Assembly: GCA_037389465.1 (NCBI GenBank)
Contig: JAZARR010000260.1
Location: 692,501-756,500 of the forward strand
DNA from: Baylisascaris procyonis
Lineage: Eukaryota; Nematoda; Chromadorea; Rhabditida; Ascarididae
Direction: 5' to 3'
Length of the DNA: 64,000 bases
Position numbers and translations under genes: made by a program. Positions 10,654 to 21,735 of this stretch are shown here, in pieces (position 1 is the first letter of the stretch; each line of letters begins with the position of its first letter). A model generated the notes under the pieces. That model saw only the letters and a list, made by a program, of their open reading frames with translations. It made no database searches and was not told where the DNA came from.

Positions 10654-11333
10654 ACTTCATCCTCAATTAAGGCCCCTTCAGTTGTAGCTTTTCTTGAAGA
10701 AGCGCAGACTTCACGAGGTTCCCCATGCCGCCTCCCAGGAAGCTAGTCCGACTTGATCCTGCTGCACGATCCCATGTGGTCTAGTGGCTAGGATTCGTGG
10801 CTTTCACCCACGTGGCCCGAGACCGATTCCCGCCATGGGAAACTTCATCCTCCATTAAGGCCCCTTTAGTTATACGTTTTCTTGAAGAAGCGCAGACCTC
10901 ACGAGGTCCCCCATGCCGCCTCCTAGGAAGCTAGCCCGACTTGATCCTGCTGCACGATCCCATGTGCTCTAGTGGCTAGGATTCGTGGCTTTCACCCACG
11001 CGGCCCTGGTTCGATTCCCGGCATGGGAAATTTCATCCTCCATTAAGGCTCCTTCAATTGTATGTTTTCTTGAAGGAGCACAGACTTCACGATGTTCCTT
11101 ATGCCGCCTCCGAGGAAGCTAATCCGACTTGATCCTGCTTCACGATCCGATATGATCTAGTGCCTAGGATTCGTGGCTTTCACCCACGCGGCCCGGGTTC
11201 GAATCCCGGCATCGGAAACTTCATCCTGCATTAAGGCCACTTTAGTTATACGTTTTCTTGAAGGAGCACAGACTTCACGAGGTTCCTTATGCCCCCTCCC
11301 AGGAAGCTAATCCGACTTGATCCTGCTGCACGA

Positions 11334-11405
11334 TCCCATGTGGTATAGTGGCTAGGATTCGTGGCTCTCACCCACGCGGCCAGGGTTCGATTCCCGGCAT
11401 CGGAA
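11334..11405 (+). tRNA. trnE-CUC: tRNA-Glu (CTC), acceptor mismatch
   Basis: Second-block counterpart of 9849, with an additional acceptor change (CATCGGA) that opens one pair. Confidence 0.55.
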
Positions 11406-12084
11406 ACTTCATCCTCCATTAAGGCCCCTTTAGTTATACGTTTTCTTGAAGAAGCGCAGACCTCACGAGGTTCCCCATGCCGCCTCCTAGGAAGCTAGTC
11501 CGACTTGATCCTGCTGCACGATCCCATGTGGTCCAGTGGCTAGGATTCGTGGCTTTCACCCACGCGGCCCGGTTTCGATTCCCGGCATGGGAAGCTTCAT
11601 ACTAAATTACGGCCCCTTCAGTTGTATGTTTTCTTGAAGGAGCACAGACTTCACGAGGTTCCTTATGCCGCCTCCCAGGAAGCTAATCCGACTTGATCCT
11701 GCTGCACGATCCCATGTGGTGTAGTGGCAAGGATTCGTGGCTTTCACCCACGCGGCCCGGGTTCGATTCGCGGCATGGGAAATTTCATCCTGCCTTAAGG
11801 CTCTTCAATTCTATGTTTTCTTAAAGGAGCACAGACTTCACGAGGTTCCTTATGCCGCCTCCCAGGAAGCTAATCCGACTTGATCCTGCTGCACGATCCC
11901 ATGTGGTCTAGTGGCGAGGATTCGTGGCTTTCACCCACGCGGCCCGGGTTCGATTCCCGGCATGGGAAACTTCATTCTGCATTAAGGCTCCTTTAATTCT
12001 ATGTCTTCTTAAAGGAGCACAGACTTCACGAGGTTCCCCATGCCGCCTCAATGGATCTTAATCAGACTTCTTTAGGCTGCGGGA

Positions 12085-12156
12085 TCCCATGTGGTCTAGT
12101 GGCTAGGATTCGTGGCTTTCACCCACGCGGCCCGGGTTCGATTCCCGGCATGGGAA
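12085..12156 (+). tRNA. trnE-UUC: tRNA-Glu (TTC), consensus copy
   Basis: Consensus sequence, second member of a 375-bp dimer; T4 at 12191-12194. Confidence 0.85.
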
Positions 12157-12459
12157 ATTTCATCCTGCCTTAAGGCTCTTCAATTCTATGTTTTCTTAAA
12201 GGAGCACAGACTTCACGAGGTTCCTTATGCCGCCTCCCAGGAAGCTAATCCGACTTGATCCTGCTGCACGATCCCATGTGGTCTAGTGGCGAGGATTCGT
12301 GGCTTTCACCCACGCGGCCCGGGTTCGATTCCCGGCATGGGAAACTTCATTCTGCATTAAGGCTCCTTTAATTTTACGTTTCCTTGAAGAAGCGCAGACT
12401 TCACGAGGTTCCCCATGCCGCCTCAATGGAACTTAATCAGACTTCTTTAGGCTGCGGGA

Positions 12460-12531
12460 TCCCATGTGGTCTAGTGGCTAGGATTCGTGGCTTTCACCCA
12501 CGCGGCCCGGGTTCGATTCCCGGCATGGGAA
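12460..12531 (+). tRNA. trnE-UUC: tRNA-Glu (TTC), consensus copy
   Basis: Consensus sequence, 375 bp after the copy at 12085; T4 at 12566-12569. Confidence 0.85.
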
Positions 12532-13209
12532 ATTTCATCCTGCCTTAAGGCTCTTCAATTCTATGTTTTCTTAAAGGAGCACAGACTTCACGAGGTTCCT
12601 TATGCCGCCTCCCAGGAAGCTAATCCGACTTGATCCTGCTGCACGATCCCATGTGGTCTAGTGGCGAGGATTCGTGGCTTTCACCCACGCGGCCCGGGTT
12701 CGATTCCCGGCATGGGAAACTTCATTCTGCATTAAGGCTCCTTTAATTTTACGTTTCCTTGAAGAAGCGCAGACTTCACGAGGTTCCCCATGCCGCCTCA
12801 ATGGAAATTAATCAGACTTCTTTAGGCTGCGGGATCCCATGTGGTCTAGTTTCTAGGATTCGTGGCTTTCACCCACGCGCCCCGGGTTCGATTCCCGGCA
12901 TGGGAAATTTCATCCTGCTTTAAGGCTCTTCAATTCTATGTTTTCTTAAAGGAGCATAGACTTCACGAGGTTCCTTATGCCGCCTCCCAGGAAGCTAATC
13001 CGACTTGATCCTGCTGCACGATCCCATGTGGTCTAGTGGCGAGGATTCGTGGCTTTCACCCACGCGGCCCGGCTTCGATTCCCGGCATGGGAAACTTCAT
13101 CCTCAATTAAGGCCCCTTCAGTTGTAACTTTTCTTGAAGAAGCGCAGACTTCACGAGGTTCCCCATGCCGCCTCCCAGGAAGCTAGTCCGACTTGATCCT
13201 GCTGCACGA

Positions 13210-13281
13210 TCCCATGTGGTCTAGTGGCTAGGATTCGTGGCTTTCACCCACGCGGCCCGGGTTCGATTCCCGGCATGGGAA
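13210..13281 (+). tRNA. trnE-UUC: tRNA-Glu (TTC), consensus copy
   Basis: Consensus sequence, second unit of higher-order copy A (partner 17907); T4 at 13317-13320. Confidence 0.85.
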
Positions 13282-14336
13282 ATTTCATCCTGCATTAAGG
13301 CTCCTTCAATTGTATGTTTTCTTGAAGGAGCACAGACTTCACGAGGATCCTTATGCCGCCTCCCAGGAAGCTAATCCGACTTGATCCTGCTGCACGATCC
13401 CATATGATCTAGTGCCTAGGATTCGTGGCTTTCACCCACGCGGCCCGGGTTCGATTCCCGGCATGGGAAATTTCATCCTGCATTAAGGCTCCTTCAATTG
13501 TATGTTTTCTTGAAGGAGCACAGACTTCACGAGGATCCTTATGCCGCCTCCGAGGAAGCTAATCGGACTTGTTCCTGCTGCAGGATCCCATGTGGTCTAG
13601 TGGCTAGGATTCGTGGCTTTCACCCACGCGGCCCGGGTTCGATTCGCGGCATGGGAAACTTTATCCTCCATTATGGCCAATCTGGTTGTATGTTTTCTTG
13701 AAGGAGCACAGACTTCACGAAGTCCCCTATGCCGCCTCCCAGGAAGTTAATCCGATTTGATCCCGCTACACGATCCCATGTGGTCTAGGGGCTAGGATTC
13801 GTGGCCTTCACCCACGCGGCCCGGTTTCGATTCCCGGCATGGGAAACTTCATTCTGCATTAAGGCTCCTTTAATTTTACGTTTCCTTGAAGAAGCGCAGA
13901 CTTCACGAGGTTCCCCATGCCGCCTCAATGGAAATTAATCAGACTTCTTTAGGCTGCGGGATTCCATGTGGTCTAGTGGCTAGGATTCGTGGCTTTCACC
14001 CACGCCCCCCGGGTTCGATTCCCGGCATGGGAAATTTCATCCTGCTTTAAGGCTCTTCAATTCTATGTTTTCTTAAAGGAGCATAGACTTCACGAGGTTC
14101 CTTATGCCGCCTCCCAGGAAGCTAATCCGACTTGATCCTACTGCACGATCCCATGTGGTCTAGTGGCGAGGATTCGTGGCTTTCACCCACGCGGCCCGGC
14201 TTCGATTCCCGGCATGGGAAACTTCATCCTCAATTAAGGCCCCTTCAGTTGTAACTTTTCTTGAAGAAGCGCAGACTTCACGAGGTTCCCCATGCCGCCT
14301 CCCAGGAAGCTAGTCCGACTTGATCCTGCTGCACGA

Positions 14337-14408
14337 TCCCATGTGGTCTAGTGGCTAGGATTCGTGGCTTTCACCCACGCGGCCCGGGTTCGATTCCCGG
14401 CATGGGAA
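14337..14408 (+). tRNA. trnE-UUC: tRNA-Glu (TTC), consensus copy
   Basis: Consensus sequence, partner of 19034; T4 at 14444-14447. Confidence 0.85.
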
Positions 14409-14712
14409 ATTTCATCCTGCATTAAGGCTCCTTCAATTGTATGTTTTCTTGAAGGAGCACAGACTTCACGAGGATCCTTATGCCGCCTCCCAGGAAGCTA
14501 ATCCGACTTGATCCTGCTGCACGATCCCATATGATCTAGTGCCTAGGATTCGTGGCTTTCACCCACGCGGCCCGGGTTCGATTCCCGGCATGGGAAATTT
14601 CATCCTGCATTAAGGCTCCTTCAATTGTATGTTTTCTTGAAGGAGCACAGACTTCACGAGGATCCTTATGCCGCCTCCGAGGAAGCTAATCGGACTTGTT
14701 CCTGCTGCAGGA

Positions 14713-14784
14713 TCCCATGTGGTCTAGTGGCTAGGATTCGTGGCTTTCACCCACGCGGCCCGGGTTCGATTCCCGGCATGGGAA
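14713..14784 (+). tRNA. trnE-UUC: tRNA-Glu (TTC), consensus copy
   Basis: Consensus sequence, partner of 19410; T4 at 14820-14823. Confidence 0.85.
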
Positions 14785-14900
14785 ACTTCATTCTGCATAA
14801 ATTCTCCTTTAATTGTATGTTTTCTTGAAGGAGCGCAGATTTCACGAGGTTCCTTCTGCTGACTCCCTGGAACTTAATCGGACTTGTTCCTGCTGCAGGA

Positions 14901-14972
14901 TCCCATGTGGTCTAATGGCTAGGATTCGTGGCTTTCACCCACGCGGCCCGGGTTCGATTCCCGGCATGGGAA
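14901..14972 (+). tRNA. trnE-UUC: tRNA-Glu (TTC), one D-loop change
   Basis: Differs from consensus only in the D loop (TCTAATGGC for TCTAGTGGC), which also touches the A box. Stems and anticodon are intact. Partner of 19598. Confidence 0.8.
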
Positions 14973-15086
14973 ACTTCATCCTTCATTAAGGCTCCTTTAA
15001 TTGTGTTTTCTTGAAGAAGCGCAGACTTCACGAGGTTCCTTATGCCGCCTCAATGGAACTTAATCAGATTTCTTTATGCTGCAGGA

Positions 15087-15158
15087 TCCCATGTGGTCTA
15101 GTGGCTAGGATTCGTGGCTTTCACCCACGCGGCCCGGGTTCGATTCCCGGCATGGGAA
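15087..15158 (+). tRNA. trnE-UUC: tRNA-Glu (TTC), consensus copy
   Basis: Consensus sequence, partner of 19784; T4 at 15194-15197. Confidence 0.85.
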
Positions 15159-17154
15159 ACTTCATCCTGCATTAAGGCTCCTTTAATTGTATGTTTTCTT
15201 CAAGATGCGCAGACTTCACGAGGTTCCTTATGCCGACTCCCTGGAACTTAATCGGACTTGTTCCTGATGCAGGATCCCATGTGGTCTAGTGGCTAGTATT
15301 CGTGGCTTTCACCCACGCGGCCCGGGTTCGATTCCCGGCATGGGAAACTTCATCCTGCATTAAGGCTCCTTTAATTGTATGTTTTCTTCAAGGCGCGCAG
15401 ACTTCACGAGGTTCCTTTTGCCGACTCCCTGGAAATTAATCGGACTTGTTCCTGCTGCAGGATCCCCTGTGGTCTAGTGGCTAGGATTCGTGGCTTTCAC
15501 CCACGCGGCCCGGGTTCGATTCCCGGCATGGGAAACTTCATCCTGCATTAAGGATCCTTTAATTTTATGTTTTTTTGAAGGAGCACAGACTTCACGAGGT
15601 TCCCTATGCCCCCTCCCAGGAAGGTAATCCGACTTGTTCCTGATGCAGGATCCCATGTGGTCTAGTGGCTAGGATTCGTGGCTTCACCCACGCGGCCCGG
15701 GTTCGATTCCCGGCATGGGAAGCTTCATCCTCCATTACGGCCCCTTCAGTTGTATGCTTTCTTGAAGGAGCGCAGACTTCACGAGGTTCCTTATGCCGCC
15801 TCAATGGAACTTAATCAGACTTCTTTATGCTGCAGGATCCCATGTGGTATAGTGGCTAGGATTGGTGGCTTTCACTCACGCGTCCCAGGTTCCGATTCCC
15901 GGCTCGGGAAGCTTCATCCTCCATTAAGGCTCCTTTAATTGTACGTTTTCTTGAAGGAGCACAGACTTCACGAGGTTCCTTATGTCGCCTCCCAGGAATC
16001 TAATCCGACTTGATCCTGCTGCACGACCCCATGTGGTCTAGTGGCTGTGATTCGTGGTTTCACCCACGCGGCCCCTGTTCGATTTCCGGCATGGGAAACT
16101 TCATTCTGCATTAAGCTCCTTTAATTGTATGTTTTCGTTCAAGGCGCGCAGACTTCACGAGGTTCCTTATGCCGCCTCCCAGGAAGCTAATCCGACTTGA
16201 TCCTGCTGCACGATCCCATGTGGTCTAGTGGCTAGGGTTCGCGGCTTTCACCCACGCGGCCCGGGTTCGATTTCCGGCATGGGAAACTTCATTCTGCATT
16301 AAGGCTCCTTTAATTGTACGTCTTCTTGAAGGAGCACAGACTTCACGAGGTTCCTTATGCCGCCTCAATGGAACTTAATCAGATTTCTTTATGCTGCAGG
16401 ATCCCATGTGGTCTAGTGGCTAGGATTCTCGGGTTTCACCCACGCGGCCCGGGTTCGATTCGCGGCATGGGAAACTTTATCCTCCATTATGGCCAATCTG
16501 GTTGTACGTTTTCTTGAAGAAGCGCAGACTTCACGAGGTTCCTCGTGCCGCCTCCCAGGAAGCTAATCCGACTTGATGCGGCTACACGATCCCATGTGGT
16601 CTAGTGGCTAGGATTCGTGGCTTTCACCCACGCGGCCCGGGTTCGATTCCCGGCATTTGAAACTTCATCCTGCATTAAGGCTCCTTTAATTGTATGTTTT
16701 CTTGAAGGAGCACAGACTTCACGAAGTCCCCTATGCCGCCTCCCAGGAAGTTAATCCGATTTGATCCCGCTACACGATCCCATGTGGTCTAGGGGCTAGG
16801 ATTCGTGGCTTTCACCCACGCGGCCCGGTTTCGATTCCCGGCATGGGAAACTTCATTCTGCATAAGTTCTCCTTTAATTGTATGTTTTTGTTCAAGGCGC
16901 GCAGACTTCACGAGGTTCCTTATGCCGACTCCCTGGAACTTAATCGGACTTGTTCCTGATGCAGGATCGCATGTGGTCTAGTGGCTAGGATTCGTGGCTT
17001 TCACCCACGCGGCCCGGGTTCGATTCCCGGCATGGGAAACTTCATTCTGCATAAATTCTCCTTTAACTGTATGTTTTCTTCAAGGCGCGCAGACTTCACG
17101 AGGTTCCCTTTGCCGACTCCCTATAACTTAATCGGACTTGTTCCTGCTGCAGGA

Positions 17155-17226
17155 TCCCATGTGGTCTAGTGGCTAGGATTCGTGGCTTTCACCCACGCGG
17201 CCCGGGTTCGATTCCCGGCATGGGAA
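17155..17226 (+). tRNA. trnE-UUC: tRNA-Glu (TTC), consensus copy
   Basis: Consensus sequence. Its spacer has an early T4 at 17255-17258 and T7 at 17262-17268, the strongest candidate terminator type in the array. Partner of 21664. Confidence 0.85.
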
Positions 17227-17906
17227 ACTTCATCCTGCATTAAGGATCCTTTAATTTTATGTTTTTTTGAAGGAGCACAGACTTCACGAGGTTCCCTATG
17301 CCCCCTCCCAGGAAGGTAATCCGACTTGTTCCTGATGCAGGATCTCATGTGGTCTAGTGGCTAGGATTCGTGGTTTTCACCCACGCGGCCCGGGTTCGAT
17401 TCCCGGCATGGGAAGCTTCATCCTCCATTACGGCCCCTTCAGTGTATGCTTTCTTGAAGGAGCGCAGACTTCACGAGGTTCCTTATGCCGCCTCAATGGA
17501 ACTTAACCAGACTTCTTTATGCTGCAGGATCCCATGTGGTCTAGTGGCTAGAATTGGTGGCTTTCACCCACGCGTCCCAGGTTCCGATTCCCGGCATGGG
17601 AAGCTTCATCCTCAATTAAGGCCCCTTCAGTTGTAACTTTTCTTGAAGAAGCGCAGACTTCACGAGGTTCCTTATGCCGCCTCCCAGGAAGCTAATCCGA
17701 CTTGATCCTGCTGCACGATCCCATGTGGTCTAGTGGCGAGGATTCGTGGCTTTCACCCACGCGGCCCGGCTTCGATTCCCGGCATGGGAAACTTCATCCT
17801 CAATTAAGGCCCCTTCAGTTGTAACTTTTCTTGAAGAAGCGCAGACTTCACGAGGTTCCCCATGCCGCCTCCCAGGAAGCTAGTCCGACTTGATCCTGCT
17901 GCACGA

Positions 17907-17978
17907 TCCCATGTGGTCTAGTGGCTAGGATTCGTGGCTTTCACCCACGCGGCCCGGGTTCGATTCCCGGCATGGGAA
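17907..17978 (+). tRNA. trnE-UUC: tRNA-Glu (TTC), consensus copy
   Basis: Consensus sequence, partner of 13210; T4 at 18014-18017. Confidence 0.85.
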
Positions 17979-19033
17979 ATTTCATCCTGCCTTAAGGCTC
18001 CTTCAATTGTATGTTTTCTTGAAGGAGCACAGACTTCACGAGGATCCTTATGCCGCCTCCCAGGAAGCTAATCCGACTTGATCCTGCTGCACGATCCCAT
18101 ATGATCTAGTGCCTAGGATTCGTGGCTTTCACCCACGCGGCCCGGGTTCGATTCCCGGCATGGGAAATTTCATCCTGCATTAAGGCTCCTTCAATTGTAT
18201 GTTTTCTTGAAGGAGCACAGACTTCACGAGGATCCTTATGCCGCCTCCGAGGAAGCTAATCGGACTTGTTCCTGCTGCAGGATCCCATGTGGTCTAGTGG
18301 CTAGGATTCGTGGCTTTCACCCACGCGGCCCGGGTTCGATTCGCGGTATGGGAAACTTTATCCTCCATTATGGCCAATCTGGTTGTATGTTTTCTTGAAG
18401 GAGCACAGACTTCACGAAGTCCCCTATGCCGCCTCCCAGGAAGTTAATCCGATTTGATCCCGCTACACGATCCCATGTGGTCTAGGGGCTAGGATTCGTG
18501 GCTTTCACCCACGCGGCCCGGTTTCGATTCCCGGCATGGGAAACTTCATTCTGCATTAAGGCTCCTTTAATTTTACGTTTCCTTGAAGAAGCGCAGACTT
18601 CACGAGGTTCCCCATGCCGCCTCAATGGAAATTAATCAGACTTCTTTAGGCTGCGGGATCCCATGTGGTCTAGTGGCTAGGATTCGTGGCTTTCACCCAC
18701 GCGCCCCGGGTTCGATTCCCGGCATGGGAAATTTCATCCTGCTTTAAGGCTCTTCAATTCTATGTTTTCTTAAAGGAGCATAGACTTCACGAGGTTCCTT
18801 ATGCCGCCTCCCAGGAAGCTAATCCGACTTGATCCTACTGCACGATCCCATGTGGTCTAGTGGCGAGGATTCGTGGCTTTCACCCACGCGGCCCGGCTTC
18901 GATTCCCGGCATGGGAAACTTCATCCTCAATTAAGGCCCCTTCAGTTGTAACTTTTCTTGAAGAAGCGCAGACTTCACGAGGTTCCCCATGCCGCCTCCC
19001 AGGAAGCTAGTCCGACTTGATCCTGCTGCACGA

Positions 19034-19105
19034 TCCCATGTGGTCTAGTGGCTAGGATTCGTGGCTTTCACCCACGCGGCCCGGGTTCGATTCCCGGCAT
19101 GGGAA
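19034..19105 (+). tRNA. trnE-UUC: tRNA-Glu (TTC), consensus copy
   Basis: Consensus sequence, partner of 14337; T4 at 19141-19144. Confidence 0.85.
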
Positions 19106-19409
19106 ATTTCATCCTGCATTAAGGCTCCTTCAATTGTATGTTTTCTTGAAGGAGCACAGACTTCACGAGGATCCTTATGCCGCCTCCCAGGAAGCTAATC
19201 CGACTTGATCCTGCTGCACGATCCCATATGATCTAGTGCCTAGGATTCGTGGCTTTCACCCACGCGGCCCGGGTTCGATTCCCGGCATGGGAAATTTCAT
19301 CCTGCATTAAGGCTCCTTCAATTGTATGTTTTCTTGAAGGAGCACAGACTTCACGAGGATCCTTATGCCGCCTCCGAGGAAGCTAATCGGACTTGTTCCT
19401 GCTGCAGGA

Positions 19410-19481
19410 TCCCATGTGGTCTAGTGGCTAGGATTCGTGGCTTTCACCCACGCGGCCCGGGTTCGATTCCCGGCATGGGAA
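19410..19481 (+). tRNA. trnE-UUC: tRNA-Glu (TTC), consensus copy
   Basis: Consensus sequence, partner of 14713; T4 at 19517-19520. Confidence 0.85.
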
Positions 19482-19597
19482 ACTTCATTCTGCATAAATT
19501 CTCCTTTAATTGTATGTTTTCTTGAAGGAGCGCAGATTTCACGAGGTTCCTTATGCTGACTCCCTGGAACTTAATCGGACTTGTTCCTGCTGCAGGA

Positions 19598-19669
19598 TCC
19601 CATGTGGTCTAATGGCTAGGATTCGTGGCTTTCACCCACGCGGCCCGGGTTCGATTCCCGGCATGGGAA
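19598..19669 (+). tRNA. trnE-UUC: tRNA-Glu (TTC), one D-loop change
   Basis: Carries the same TCTAATGGC D-loop change as its partner at 14901; otherwise consensus. Confidence 0.8.
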
Positions 19670-19783
19670 ACTTCATCCTTCATTAAGGCTCCTTTAATTG
19701 TGTTTTCTTGAAGAAGCGCAGACTTCACGAGGTTCCTTATGCCGCCTCAATGGAACTTAATCAGATTTCTTTATGCTGCAGGA

Positions 19784-19855
19784 TCCCATGTGGTCTAGTG
19801 GCTAGGATTCGTGGCTTTCACCCACGCGGCCCGGGTTCGATTCCCGGCATGGGAA
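19784..19855 (+). tRNA. trnE-UUC: tRNA-Glu (TTC), consensus copy
   Basis: Consensus sequence, partner of 15087; T4 at 19891-19894. Confidence 0.85.
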
Positions 19856-21663
19856 ACTTCATCCTGCATTAAGGCTCCTTTAATTGTATGTTTTCTTCAA
19901 GATGCGCAGACTTCACGAGGTTCCTTATGCCGACTCCCTGGAACTTAATCGGACTTGTTCCTGATGCAGGATCCCATGTGGTCTAGTGGCTAGTATTCGT
20001 GGCTTTCACCCACGCGGCCCGGGTTCGATTCCCGGCATGGGAAACTTCATCCTGCATTAAGGCTCCTTTAATTGTATGTTTTCTTCAAGGAGCACAGACT
20101 TCACGAGGTTCCCTATGCCCCCTCCCAGGAAGGTAATCCGACTTGTTCCTGATGCAGGATCCCATGTGGTCTAGTGGCTAGGATTCGTGGCTTCACCCAC
20201 GCGGCCCGGGTTCGATTCCCGGCATGGGAAGCTTCATCCTCCATTACGGCCCCTTCAGTTGTATGCTTTCTTGAAGGAGCGCAGACTTCACGAGGTTCCT
20301 TATGCCGCCTCAATGGAACTTAATCAGACTTCTTTATGCTGCAGGATCCCATGTGGTATAGTGGCTAGGATTGGTGGCTTTCACTCACGCGTCCCAGGTT
20401 CCGATTCCCGGCATGGGAAGCTTCATCCTCCATTAAGGCTCCTTTAATTGTACGTTTTCTTGAAGGAGCACAGACTTCACGAGGTTCCTTATGTCGCCTC
20501 CCAGGAATCTAATCCGACTTGATCCTGCTGCACGACCCCATGTGGTCTAGTGGCTGTGATTCGTGGTTTCACCCACGCGGCCCCTGTTCGATTTCCGGCA
20601 TGGGAAACTTCATTCTGCATTAAGCTCCTTTAATTGTATGTTTTCGTTCAAGGCGCGCAGACTTCACGAGGTTCCTTATGCCGCCTCCCAGGAAGCTAAT
20701 CCGACTTGATCCTGCTGCACGATCCCATGTGGTCTAGTGGCTAGGGTTCGCGGCTTTCACCCACGCGGCCCGGGTTCGATTTCCGGCATGGGAAACTTCA
20801 TTCTGCATTAAGGCTCCTTTAATTGTACGTCTTCTTGAAGGAGCACAGACTTCACGAGGTTCCTTATGCCGCCTCAATGGAACTTAATCAGATTTCTTTA
20901 TGCTGCAGGATCCCATGTGGTCTAGTGGCTAGGATTCTCGGGTTTCACCCACGCGGCCCGGGTTCGATTCGCGGCATGGGAAACTTTATCCTCCATTATG
21001 GCCAATCTGGTTGTACGTTTTCTTGAAGAAGCGCAGACTTCACGAGGTTCCTCGTGCCGCCTCCCAGGAAGCTAATCCGACTTGATGCGGCTACACGATC
21101 CCATGTGGTCTAGTGGCTAGGATTCGTGGCTTTCACCCACGCGGCCCGGGTTCGATTCCCGGCATTTGAAACTTCATCCTGCATTAAGGCTCCTTTAATT
21201 GTATGTTTTCTTGAAGGAGCACAGACTTCACGAAGTCCCCTATGCCGCCTCCCAGGAAGTTAATCCGATTTGATCCCGCTACACGATCCCATGTGGTCTA
21301 GGGGCTAGGATTCGTGGCTTTCACCCACGCGGCCCGGTTTCGATTCCCGGCATGGGAAACTTCATTCTGCATAAGTTCTCCTTTAATTGTATGTTTTTGT
21401 TCAAGGCGCGCAGACTTCACGAGGTTCCTTATGCCGACTCCCTGGAACTTAATCGGACTTGTTCCTGATGCAGGATCGCATGTGGTCTAGTGGCTAGGAT
21501 TCGTGGCTTTCACCCACGCGGCCCGGGTTCGATTCCCGGCATGGGAAACTTCATTCTGCATAAATTCTCCTTTAACTGTATGTTTTCTTCAAGGCGCGCA
21601 GACTTCACGAGGTTCCCTTTGCCGACTCCCTATAACTTAATCGGACTTGTTCCTGCTGCAGGA

Positions 21664-21735
21664 TCCCATGTGGTCTAGTGGCTAGGATTCGTGGCTTTCA
21701 CCCACGCGGCCCGGGTTCGATTCCCGGCATGGGAA
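21664..21735 (+). tRNA. trnE-UUC: tRNA-Glu (TTC), consensus copy
   Basis: Consensus sequence, partner of 17155; T4 at 21764-21767 and T7 at 21771-21777. Confidence 0.85.

Larger units (their letters stand above)
9104..12073 (+). repeat. Tandem 1,485-bp duplication of an 8-unit block
   Basis: Units at 9104, 9285, 9473, 9661, 9849, 10037, 10225 and 10412 recur 1,485 bp later at 10589, 10770, 10958, 11146, 11334, 11522, 11710 and 11897. Both halves start with a truncated copy whose anticodon loop reads CTTTCGC, then a copy with a ruined T arm, and both carry the CTC-anticodon copy in fifth place. Part of the same series is also recognisable at 5409-6161, so this is at least its third use in the array. 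Confidence 0.9.
11897..13021 (+). repeat. Three 375-bp dimer repeats
   Basis: Dimers starting at 11897, 12272 and 12647 each pair a copy carrying the D-loop change CGAGG with a copy preceded by the alternative spacer (CTCAATGGAA, then GGCTGCGGGA). The same dimer type occurs at 7253 and 7628. This is a two-unit level of higher-order structure. Confidence 0.85.
9285..13093 (+). pseudogene. Other variant tRNA-Glu copies, block 3
   Basis: Starts and defects. 9285 and 10770: T arm ruined (GAGATCGGCT, GAGACCGATT). 9661 and 11146: TATGATCTAGTGCC class with CATCGGA. 10037: TCCAGTGG in box A, otherwise intact. 10225 and 11710: CGCGG T stem. 10412: 71 nt, one base lost in the D loop (GTTTGTGGCG). 10958: CCCTGG T stem. 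11522: CCAGTGG and GGTTTCG. 11897, 12272, 12647: D-loop CGAGG only. 12835: GTTTCTAGG D arm and GCGCCCC. 13022: CGAGG plus CCGGC. Confidence 0.75.
13022..17718 (+). repeat. Higher-order repeat, copy A (25 tRNA units)
   Basis: Units starting at 13022, 13210, 13398 and on to 17530 recur in the same order, with the same private mutations, exactly 4,697 bp further on (units up to 15275) or 4,509 bp further on (units from 15651). Shared markers include the C33 anticodon-loop variant (13774 and 18471), the 6-nt anticodon loop (15651 and 20160) and the CATTTGA acceptor (16590 and 21099). This is a recent tandem duplication of 25 units. Confidence 0.93.
13398..17790 (+). pseudogene. Other variant tRNA-Glu copies, block 4
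   Basis: Starts and defects. 13398, 14525: TATGATCTAGTGCC class. 13586: CGCGG. 13774: C33 in the anticodon loop (CCTTCAC), TAGGGG, GGTTTCG. 13962: TTCCATG acceptor (G-T pair), GCCCCCC. 14149, 17719: CGAGG and CCGGC. 15275: CTAGTATT. 15463: TCCCCTG acceptor. 15651: 71 nt, 6-nt anticodon loop. 15838, 17530: 73 nt, TTCCGATT T loop and disrupted anticodon stem. 16027: 71 nt. 16214: GGGTTCGCGG. 16402: TCTCGGG stem. 16590: CATTTGA acceptor. 16778: TAGGGG, GGTTTCG. 16967: TCGCATG. 17343: TCTCATG, U32. Confidence 0.75.
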
